The position numbers and the translations under genes are program-made. A stretch of DNA of 11,852 nucleotides. Origin: CAZTZL01 sp964617625. GTDB lineage: Bacteria > Zhuqueibacterota > QNDG01 > DSAB01. The notes beneath the pieces are model-generated. The model was not told where the DNA came from and did no database searches. It saw nothing but the letters and a program-made list of their open reading frames with translations. The stretch lies in contig CAZTZL010000089.1 in assembly GCA_964617625.1 (NCBI GenBank), positions 1 through 11,852 of the forward strand, in the 5' to 3' direction. Numbering within the stretch: position 1 is the stretch's first letter; each line of letters opens with the position of its first letter. Below are positions 1-5,342 of the stretch, one piece after another.

Positions 1-485
1 CCCTGCGCCTCCCGCGTCACAATGATCCGCTTCACGTCCGGCCGCATCCGGATCTGATCGGCAACAGGGTGCGGCTGATTCATGATCGAAGCAATCACAG
101 GGACATCGCTCATCAGGCAGGCCATGACGGCCCACCGGAATTTTTCGGAATAAAGCTCCATTTTCCCGATCTCGTCGATAAAGATCACATCCGCCTCCTG
201 GACAGACTGCTTCATACAGGGAATCACCAGTTCCTCGAAGGTTTGCACATCCACCTTATATTTGCCCACGCGCGGCCCTTGCGTCCAATCGATGTGGGCG
301 AGAATTCCTTCTCCGCCGTCCAGCGTGCGGATACGGAATCCTTTTCGTTCGCCCGATTCCCGGATTTCTTCGGTCGTGAATCCGCCCAATTTCAGATGGG
401 ACAGCCGCTGAATCATCTTTTGGATCAGCGTGGTTTTCCCGGAACCGGGCTGTCCTTCCAAAAGAATATTTTTAATCGGTATCAT
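1..485 (-). CDS. THEP1-family nucleoside-triphosphatase (partial, C-terminus outside window)
   Basis: Reading the minus strand from the ATG at 485 gives 161 residues before the window ends, so this gene is partial at its C-terminus. The Walker A loop GQPGSGKT lies at residues 11-18, straight after a short beta strand. A GGFTTEEIRE segment follows near 34-43, then a GPRVGKYKVDV segment near 70-80, and a Walker B-type strand VIFIDEIGKMEL at about 100-111. This order is characteristic of the THEP1 (formerly DUF265) NTPases, small P-loop enzymes that hydrolyse NTPs in vitro and whose cellular role is unsettled. Family members are about 170-190 residues, so perhaps 10-30 residues are missing. The start is well fixed because an in-frame TGA lies two codons upstream. 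The ribosome-binding site is weak (GTGAG). It is separated from the DUF2089 operon by that operon's terminator and appears to be its own unit. Family call is confident; substrate is unknown. Confidence 0.9.
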   Translation of the reverse strand, partial: MIPIKNILLEGQPGSGKTTLIQKMIQRLSHLKLGGFTTEEIRESGERKGFRIRTLDGGEGILAHIDWTQGPRVGKYKVDVQTFEELVIPCMKQSVQEADVIFIDEIGKMELYSEKFRWAVMACLMSDVPVIASIMNQPHPVADQIRMRPDVKRIIVTREAQ

Positions 486-887
486 CCATCAGCTCACAAA
501 CAGCAAACCGGACAGGCCCTGAAGATCTGCCAGGCATAAAAAAAAGGACGATCCATGTGTTTTAGATTCTACGGATTTCATCGGCTCAAGCCGTTATGTA
601 TATCAATTTACAGGATGAAGATAAACCGGTTGATGTAATAAATATAAGATAGCAGACTGGATTGAAAATACAAGAATTTTTTTTACTGTGAAAAACCCCG
701 CAAGCCAACGACCTGCGGGGTCTCTAATTCAGAACACAGCGGAACTGATGCAGAACCGCTTCAGGATTTCCGGCGGATTCAGTGTTATTCCCGGTCTTTG
801 ATACAGATCGCCCAAATTCTCATGGGGAGGCGGACGTTTTTCATCGGATCCGGGCGGAAAAACGGATTGAAGAATATCCGGTTCCAA
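486..887. other. Non-coding stretch between THEP1 gene and SHOCT-like gene
   Basis: No convincing gene lies here. It contains the intrinsic terminator at 691-720 (listed separately), an AT-rich leader region upstream of the THEP1 gene, and a 12-base palindrome (CGGCTCAAGCCG) at 582-593. A promoter for the THEP1 gene is expected somewhere in 590-690 on the minus strand, but the best candidates match the -35/-10 consensus poorly and I do not call one. A 30-codon minus-strand ORF sits in frame just before the THEP1 start, ends at its TGA, and has no visible ribosome-binding site. Confidence 0.5.
691..720 (-). terminator. Intrinsic terminator of the DUF2089/SHOCT-like operon
   Basis: On the minus strand a 7-bp GC-rich stem, CCCCGCA (720-714) with TGCGGGG (702-696), closes an 11-base loop and is followed directly by a run of five T (695-691). 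This is the classical Rho-independent layout. It lies about 170 bases beyond the stop codon of the last operon gene at 888. On the plus strand the same hairpin is followed by TCTCTAATT, not a T-run, so it should act for minus-strand transcripts only. Confidence 0.85.
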
Positions 888-1301
888 TCACTCGCAGAAA
901 ATCCGCACCTTGTCGCGGCCATCCACTTCGACCTGCAAATCGTTCAGGTTGCGGACGAGCTCTTCGAGGTCTTCGGCCTTGAGCTTATTGAAATCCACAT
1001 CAATCCCCTTCTCTATAAAAGCGGTCTTCATCTTGCCCTGTACCTCTTTGGGAATAAAACTCACCCACTTTAATCCGGCCCGGATCAGGTTCATGGGCAC
1101 GCGGATGTTCACACGGTCCCCCTCTGATTGGGGTCCTACCGGCTCCACCTGGACCCGGAGGTATTTCGGATGGGCCTTTCCCGACGGTTCGGTTCCGGCG
1201 CCAGGTGAACCGCCCAGAGCTGTCAGAAGGCGTTCGGCCTCATCGATGGTAATCTTCTTTTTAGACAGCATCTCGAGGATGCGTTTTTTTTCGTTGCTCA
1301 T
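888..1301 (-). CDS. SHOCT-like domain protein of DUF2089-linked operon
   Basis: The protein has 137 residues from the ATG at 1301, which follows AAGGAG at six bases; an upstream in-frame ATG at 1322 lacks such a site and would add seven residues. The N-terminus has a short helical motif (RILEMLSKKKITIDEAERLL), the pattern of the SHOCT-like segment found at the start of YvlB/LiaG-type and DUF2089-linked proteins. The remainder contains a KYLRVQVEP strand, a VNIRVPMNLIRAGLKW segment, and a C-terminal part ending in LQVEVDGRDKVRIFCE. No signal peptide, membrane segment or catalytic motif is seen, so it is probably cytoplasmic. It is the last gene of the operon, 11 bases after the membrane protein, and is followed by the terminator at 691-720. 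In known operons of this type the proteins are suspected to take part in envelope-stress or membrane-linked regulation; that role is inference here. Confidence 0.85.
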   Translation of the reverse strand: MSNEKKRILEMLSKKKITIDEAERLLTALGGSPGAGTEPSGKAHPKYLRVQVEPVGPQSEGDRVNIRVPMNLIRAGLKWVSFIPKEVQGKMKTAFIEKGIDVDFNKLKAEDLEELVRNLNDLQVEVDGRDKVRIFCE

Positions 1302-1312
1302 CACGTTCTCCT

Positions 1313-1588
1313 TTACAGCCATTTCATGGTTATCATTCGATCACGGGACCCAACATCCACTTCCAGTCCCTTGAGTTGCCAGAGCGTACTTACAATCAGC
1401 GGGATCAGGGCCAGTCCGGTCCGGCCGAATCCGAGCGCGCAGGCAATCGCAGACGCGATCAGCCAGATCGGCAGAATCAGAACAAACAGGACCAGAAGCA
1501 GAATCCAAACCAGAAACAGGGGGACATAGAGGATAACCGGCCTCTTCTCTTTTGATGGAAATCTCAATTTCATCCACATCGGTATCAT
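1313..1588 (-). CDS. Small membrane protein of the DUF2089 operon
   Basis: This 91-residue protein has a basic N-terminus (KLRFPSKEKRP), a long hydrophobic stretch at about residues 18-50 that could be one long or two short membrane segments, and a second hydrophobic segment at about 56-70. A short polar tail, GLEVDVGSRDRMITMKWL, follows. Its ATG overlaps the stop codon of the DUF2089 gene by four bases (ATGA), and the ribosome-binding site AAAGGAGG lies inside the last codons of that gene, so translational coupling is likely. The spacing to the first ATG is short (about 4 bases); the third codon is an alternative ATG start. The tail resembles the tail of the next gene product (LQVEVDGRDKVRI). 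I do not recognise an assigned function. Its place between a DNA-binding-type protein and a SHOCT-like protein suggests a membrane anchor or sensor for the operon. Confidence 0.8.
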   Translation of the reverse strand: MIPMWMKLRFPSKEKRPVILYVPLFLVWILLLVLFVLILPIWLIASAIACALGFGRTGLALIPLIVSTLWQLKGLEVDVGSRDRMITMKWL

Positions 1589-1953
1589 GTCCCCTCCTTT
1601 AACAATTTCTCTGCTTCCGCCACACTGATTTCCCCCTTCTCGAGCCGGGTCAAAATGTCATCCCCCTTGACCGGGGGATTGATCTCGACAAAATCAAACT
1701 GCTCCCCGATGCGGTTGAGCCGGCTTTTGATGGTTGGATAGCTGACCCCGAAAAGCGTCTCCATCTCCTTGATCGAACCGTGGCACCGGATAAAGGCCGC
1801 CGCGAACATCTGGTCCTCCTCGGTCAACCGCGACAGCGGGGGCAGGTCGAACTCCCCTTCGATTGCCGTGTTGGTGCGGGTCACACGGACCCGCTCGATC
1901 ACAATCTCTTCGCCCTTGACCATCTGGGACAATGTATGCCAGGATTGTTTCAT
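1585..1953 (-). CDS. DUF2089-family helix-turn-helix protein
   Basis: The 122-residue protein carries the DUF2089 signature: TAIEGEFDLPPLSRLTEED (29-47), then an HTH region IKEMETLFGVSYPTIKSRLN (61-80), where the SYPT(I/V) turn is typical. The C-terminal 23 residues (DDILTRLEKGEISVAEAEKLL) form a SHOCT-like helical motif. In many DUF2089 proteins the N-terminal part is a zinc ribbon with two Cys pairs; here the corresponding region (about 14-30) has no cysteine, and Cys57 is the only one in the protein. It is probably a cytoplasmic DNA-binding regulator that may control its own operon, but no target is shown by the sequence. The start ATG at 1953 has a GGAGAGG site seven bases upstream. It is the first gene of a three-gene operon with a strong promoter at 1994-2022. 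Confidence 0.9.
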   Translation of the reverse strand: MKQSWHTLSQMVKGEEIVIERVRVTRTNTAIEGEFDLPPLSRLTEEDQMFAAAFIRCHGSIKEMETLFGVSYPTIKSRLNRIGEQFDFVEINPPVKGDDILTRLEKGEISVAEAEKLLKEGT

Positions 1954-1993
1954 GATTTTCCTCTCCGATTTCTTATTAATGGATACGGTTAAT

Positions 1994-2022
1994 AATATAA
2001 ATAAGTTTCAATAAAAAGTCAA
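1994..2022 (-). promoter_or_regulatory. Sigma70-like promoter of the DUF2089 operon
   Basis: On the minus strand TTGACT (2022-2017) and TATATT (1999-1994) are separated by exactly 17 bases; each hexamer matches the consensus at five of six positions. The predicted transcript start is near 1987, giving a leader of about 33 bases before the ATG at 1953. This is the best promoter match in the window. Confidence 0.8.
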
Positions 2023-2032
2023 GAATATTTAA

Positions 2033-2055
2033 CTTTATTAATTCCTTTATTAATT
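2033..2055. repeat. Direct repeat upstream of the DUF2089 promoter (possible operator)
   Basis: The 11-base word CTTTATTAATT occurs at 2033-2043 and again at 2045-2055, a period of 12 bases, just upstream of the -35 hexamer on the minus strand. A related copy, CTTATTAAT, lies at 1972-1980 in the predicted leader. The placement on both sides of the promoter fits binding sites for a regulator, possibly the DUF2089 protein itself. The region is AT-rich, so chance similarity remains possible. Confidence 0.45.
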
Positions 2056-2350
2056 TATTTAATATATTAGGCAATACAATTTTTCATGAAAAAGCGGCCT
2101 TCTCTATCCCGATTCCGATCTTCAGAGCGGACTGGTCTTGGATTGACACCAGGAAACCGCTTCTCAATTTTAAACAGCGGTGATCAGGATACCCGGAATC
2201 ATCATTTTTAAACCAAGAGGGAAAAAATGCGGCAGGGGGAACCATTCTTATGAAACAGGCGGCACACCGGACTGCCCTGCACATAAGATGGAAAGTTAAA
2301 AAAAAATATGTTTTGGGTGGTTTGGACGTTAATCGGGTATAGCTTTTTTG

Positions 2351-3346
2351 TTAACCGGATACCCGCAGTATTCGGAGCCCTCCCGAGTGCCCTCCGTCCG
2401 CAGGAGGCGGCGCATGCAGCGGCCTTCTTTTCCAGGCAGAAAAGCGCTTCAATTTTTCGACGCGGCGTATCTCCTTTTCCGTAATCCCGGCCCGCATGAT
2501 GGCCTCCTTGGCCAGGCCGCCCTCTAAAAAGTCGAGCACCGCATCGATGCGGTTATAGCTCACGCCTAAAGCGAACTCGTCTGTAATTCCCTTCATCATG
2601 TCCGGCGAGGGAACGGCTGTCAGCACCGAATCCGGAATTTTCAGAAACGCCGCAAGCTGGCGGATCTGTGTCTTGTACAGACCGATCAGCGGCTGATCGG
2701 GGAAATCGTCCACCCCGCCGCTGATAAACCATCCTGTCAGCCATTCTGTCCGGTTGGCCGCTCCCGGCAAATAACAGTTCCTTTCCCCGGCTTCGGCTTC
2801 AAGAAACCGGCGGCGGTAAATGTGCCTTGCATTAAATCCGGCCTGAAGCGGACTGCCCATTTTCTGAGTTTCAGGGCTATGCCCGTTTTTACTGGATGCA
2901 TAGGCACCACATTTGCGCAGCGAGGAAATGTAAGGGGACTCCCCCCGCACCCGCCGATAGAGTTCGTGAAGAAACCGGTTGAATGATCCTGAAAAAGAGG
3001 TTGCCCTCATATAAACAGACGAATAGACGCCCTTCTCGCGCATAATCGGTTCAATCGACTTTTCTTTCAGATCGATCCCGAGCCAGTCCGATATCAGCCG
3101 GGCATTCCGTCGAAGTTCGGGAGCACTGTGTTGATCATACAGATAAGCTGCACGTACAGAACCTTTCCCAACCGCCTGTACGGCGATGGCGGACAGGAGA
3201 CAGGAATCGATTCCCCCGCTCAGACCGAGCAGAATGGCGTCGGTATTCTGCTCTTTCAGTTTGTTCCTCAGGTGGATCCTGATGCGTTCAATGGTTCTGA
3301 CTTCGTCAATTCGCAGAAGCGAATCCAGCGGTGTATGGTCTGGCAC
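2351..3346 (-). CDS. nadE: NAD synthetase, ammonia-dependent type (no glutaminase domain)
   Basis: This 331-residue protein should make NAD+ from nicotinic acid adenine dinucleotide, ATP and ammonia in the cytoplasm. The PP-loop ATP-binding motif SGGIDS lies at 43-48. Further family blocks are FNARHIYRRR (171-180), PGAANRTEWLTGWF (194-207), YKTQIRQLAAFLKIP (224-238), a PSPDMMKGITDE block (247-256) and LGVSYNRID (260-268). It has no N-terminal nitrilase-type glutaminase domain, so ammonia or a separate amidotransferase is the likely nitrogen source. It is longer than typical stand-alone NadE (about 245-280 residues) because of extra sequence at about 104-170 and a basic, proline-containing tail after 300. 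The start is GTG at 3346; the Shine-Dalgarno is poor, and no in-frame ATG exists before the P-loop. A good promoter lies 65-95 bases upstream, and no co-transcribed neighbour is evident. Confidence 0.88.
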   Translation of the reverse strand: MPDHTPLDSLLRIDEVRTIERIRIHLRNKLKEQNTDAILLGLSGGIDSCLLSAIAVQAVGKGSVRAAYLYDQHSAPELRRNARLISDWLGIDLKEKSIEPIMREKGVYSSVYMRATSFSGSFNRFLHELYRRVRGESPYISSLRKCGAYASSKNGHSPETQKMGSPLQAGFNARHIYRRRFLEAEAGERNCYLPGAANRTEWLTGWFISGGVDDFPDQPLIGLYKTQIRQLAAFLKIPDSVLTAVPSPDMMKGITDEFALGVSYNRIDAVLDFLEGGLAKEAIMRAGITEKEIRRVEKLKRFSAWKRRPLHAPPPADGGHSGGLRILRVSG

Positions 3347-3411
3347 GGCTTATCCCGATTTGAAATGTGATTGTCTGTCCGGTCCGGTTTAAAGACAGAA
3401 CAACTGTTTGA

Positions 3412-3440
3412 ATGATACCATAAAACATCTATTTAATCAA
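3412..3440 (-). promoter_or_regulatory. Sigma70-like promoter of nadE
   Basis: On the minus strand TTGATT (3440-3435) and TATCAT (3417-3412) are 17 bases apart; they match consensus at four and five of six positions. The predicted start near 3405 gives a leader of about 58 bases before the GTG at 3346. The -35 hexamer lies inside one arm of the inverted repeat at 3431-3457. Confidence 0.7.
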
Positions 3441-3457
3441 GAAAAAATTGATTAAAT
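3431..3457. repeat. Perfect 10-bp inverted repeat overlapping nadE -35 (candidate operator)
   Basis: ATTTAATCAA at 3431-3440 is the exact reverse complement of TTGATTAAAT at 3448-3457, with a 7-base A-rich spacer between them. The inner end of one arm is the -35 box of the nadE promoter. This is the usual position for a dimeric repressor site. No regulator gene is nearby to link to it, and the site does not let me name one. Confidence 0.55.
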
Positions 3458-3515
3458 GGAAAAGAATCAGCAGAAGAAATGATATTTTTAAATGAACCGG
3501 ACATATATTGGATAC

Positions 3516-3639
3516 GGGGAAAGGACTGTCCCCAAAGAACCGGTCCAGCCGGAAAATCGTTTCGCTGACGCCGGAGTTCTCAGCAACTCCCGGGATCGGG
3601 CAAACACGGCCCGAAGCTTGTCCCTGACTCGATCAGGGA
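3516..3639. repeat. Cluster of short hairpins (REP-like or structured region)
   Basis: Within about 125 bases there are several inverted repeats: GGGGA/TCCCC at 3516-3520/3529-3533, GGAGTT/AACTCC at 3573-3578/3585-3590, CGGGC/GCCCG at 3597-3601/3609-3613, and TCCCTGA/TCAGGGA at 3621-3627/3633-3639. The last overlaps an alternative stem GACTC/GAGTC (3626-3630/3638-3642). None is followed by a T-run on the minus strand, so these are not standard intrinsic terminators of the lipoprotein gene, though they could protect its transcript 3' end. Confidence 0.45.
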
Positions 3640-3705
3640 GTCGTGCCAAACAGCTTATTTTATAGCGCTCAATACCCTTCCCGCCGCTGTTGACGATGCG
3701 TTTTT

Positions 3706-5241
3706 CTATTCCAGCTTCTTCCCGTAATTGAAACGGATTTTGTTGGTCAAGATTGGAAAAGGAGGAACCGTTTCGAGGTAAGGAACATTCTGGTTCAACG
3801 CAACCATGTCGATGCGGGTCAATTTGATATCCTCAAAAACGGGAATGTTGATGCGGATTTTTTCACTGTACTTCGAAAACAGGCTGTCGGAATAGGGATT
3901 CAGGTAATTGTCGAGGATGCGGCCGATATTGGAAGCGGATAATTTATCCGGAGTTTTGCTTCGTAAATAAGTATATTGCTGATACTTTGCAATCAGGGCA
4001 TCCTGCCACATAAAGGTATATGCTTGTACGGAAGGAGATTGATCGAGCTCCTTATCATAAGCTTCCTGATTGATGACGTGATCCCTCATGCAATCCGCAA
4101 CCGCGAATTTGAACTGTTCCGGAAACTCGCTGCTGCTAAACTTGCTTTTTCGAAAGATTAGGGGATGCGACGCATAAATCTTCATGAAATCCGCCACAGT
4201 CCAAGTCTTTTTATCGAAAGTAAAAAAAGGTTGACTTTCAAGGTTCTGCTTGTTTAGTTCGGCGCCGACGGAATCGATCACGGACAGCGGTGTTTCTTGA
4301 ACCTCCCCGGGATTCATGAAAGGCATGGTTTTCTGATTGGACCGCATATATAGAGGCCGAAACAGTCCGGCCATTTTCACAAACGTGTTCCGGTTGAAAT
4401 CCAATCGCTTGTTTTTCATGAGATCGAGGACATAGTTGTCCCAGACGGCTTCCGCCTTTTCTCGTTCCCAATCTTCGTACACCTCGTCGTTTCTTAACTG
4501 GATGTCAGAATCGGTAACGGCCGGCCGGTTAATCCAACCGAGCACTTTCAACATCATGAACTGATCCGCATCGATCTGGATCGGTCCGACCACCTGGTCT
4601 TTGACCAAAGGTTGGGAAAACAAGGCTCGGTGAACAGCCTGACTTTCCTTGGACTGCCACGATACGGCCCTCTCCGGTGCGGGTCCTATTCCGCCCGCTT
4701 TCCTGTACACAGCCTCGAAAAAATCAGTTTGTAGGGATTTCGTTTTCTGTTCCTCGGCAAATTGCGCAGCGTCCCTGCCGATCGAACAATACGCCATACG
4801 ATACTCTCTGCCGGCCACTCGATATCGTTTGTTCAGTTCTGAAGTATCCGGTTTGATTCTTTTCCGGGCGATTTCAGAGAATAAAATTTGCCGCATGAAT
4901 TGTTCTTTTCTTCCGCGAATGTATGCCTTAAATGTCTTATTACGTGACAGCGGGTTGTCATTGCCCGCCTCAAAAGCGTACAATTTCTCCGCAATGATCG
5001 AATTGAGGATGATCTGCTTATCGATGTTTGAATTCTGCTTGCAGTAGGGAGGGCGGATTGTATATTCGGCCCGCCGCATGAATTCATCCGCCGTAATGAC
5101 CCGGTCCCCCACGACGGCTAAAATTTTATCGTTCGACGGTTTCCGGGAACAGGCAACCAGTACAAGGAGGCTTAAAATCGATGCGCCCATTCTCCAGACA
5201 GATCGTCGTGATTTTCCGGGATAATAATCTATAAGTTCCAT
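3706..5241 (-). CDS. SurA/PrsA-like lipoprotein (peptidyl-prolyl isomerase-like), function unknown
   Basis: From the ATG at 5241 the protein has 511 residues. A basic stretch (KSRRSVWR, 10-17) and hydrophobic segment (19-30) end in the lipobox LVAC with Cys31; Ser at +2 would favour the outer membrane by the E. coli rule. After the lipobox, ILAVVGDRVITADEFMRRAEY (40-60) and a following helical region resemble the N-terminal chaperone domain of SurA/PrsA-type proteins. The region where a parvulin domain would sit lacks its usual glycine-rich motif, so catalytic isomerase activity is doubtful. A second ADF-type segment (TVADFMKIYASHP) appears about two thirds along. The start is uncertain: the open frame extends to 5346, and the ribosome-binding site before 5241 is poorly spaced (AAAGG, 15 bases). 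It lies about 100 bases after the GH29 gene on the same strand and may or may not be co-transcribed with the fucose genes. Confidence 0.7.
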   Translation of the reverse strand: MELIDYYPGKSRRSVWRMGASILSLLVLVACSRKPSNDKILAVVGDRVITADEFMRRAEYTIRPPYCKQNSNIDKQIILNSIIAEKLYAFEAGNDNPLSRNKTFKAYIRGRKEQFMRQILFSEIARKRIKPDTSELNKRYRVAGREYRMAYCSIGRDAAQFAEEQKTKSLQTDFFEAVYRKAGGIGPAPERAVSWQSKESQAVHRALFSQPLVKDQVVGPIQIDADQFMMLKVLGWINRPAVTDSDIQLRNDEVYEDWEREKAEAVWDNYVLDLMKNKRLDFNRNTFVKMAGLFRPLYMRSNQKTMPFMNPGEVQETPLSVIDSVGAELNKQNLESQPFFTFDKKTWTVADFMKIYASHPLIFRKSKFSSSEFPEQFKFAVADCMRDHVINQEAYDKELDQSPSVQAYTFMWQDALIAKYQQYTYLRSKTPDKLSASNIGRILDNYLNPYSDSLFSKYSEKIRINIPVFEDIKLTRIDMVALNQNVPYLETVPPFPILTNKIRFNYGKKLE

Positions 5242-5342
5242 AATGAATACCGAATACCTTTCTATTTTCCTCTTTAATATCATCATAATCATCATTGCAG
5301 GGACAGGATCAGGCAGATGCCGCGCTGATAAAAACATTAACA

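Larger units (their letters stand above)
1954..2350. other. Intergenic region between DUF2089 operon and nadE
   Basis: The low-coordinate part (about 1972-2070) is very AT-rich and holds the promoter and TTATTAAT repeats of the DUF2089 operon. The rest (2070-2350) holds no gene I can support. A 66-codon minus-strand ORF at 2084-2284 has no ribosome-binding site or recognisable motif. A 7-bp inverted repeat at 2334-2340/2359-2365 overlaps the nadE stop codon, but no T-run follows it on the minus strand. Confidence 0.5.
3347..3705. other. Non-coding region between the lipoprotein gene and nadE
   Basis: No gene is supported here. The nadE-proximal part carries the nadE promoter, a 10-bp inverted repeat and a leader hairpin (TTGTCTGTC at 3371-3379 with GACAGAACAA at 3394-3403). 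The part nearer the lipoprotein gene (3516-3639) is a string of short hairpins without T-runs, listed separately. Confidence 0.6.

Noticed and set aside
69..539. 156-codon plus-strand ORF
   Set aside because: It is antisense to the THEP1 gene, whose Walker A and B motifs are clear on the minus strand; the plus-strand translation is His/Phe-rich with no family motif.
486..575. 30-codon minus-strand ORF in frame just upstream of the THEP1 start
   Set aside because: No ribosome-binding site; most simply a chance open stretch ending at the TGA that fixes the THEP1 start.
910..1374. 154-codon plus-strand ORF over the SHOCT-like gene
   Set aside because: Serine/arginine-rich shadow of the minus-strand operon genes, which have good ribosome-binding sites and family motifs.
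2084..2284. 66-codon minus-strand ORF between the DUF2089 operon and nadE
   Set aside because: No Shine-Dalgarno and no recognisable motif.
2334..2365. 7-bp inverted repeat at the end of nadE as a terminator
   Set aside because: The loop is 18 bases, one arm lies inside the coding region, and the minus strand continues ATTAACG with no T-run.
3621..3639. Hairpin TCCCTGA/TCAGGGA as intrinsic terminator of the lipoprotein gene
   Set aside because: Downstream sequence on the minus strand is CAAGCTT, not a T-run, so it is kept only as part of the hairpin cluster.
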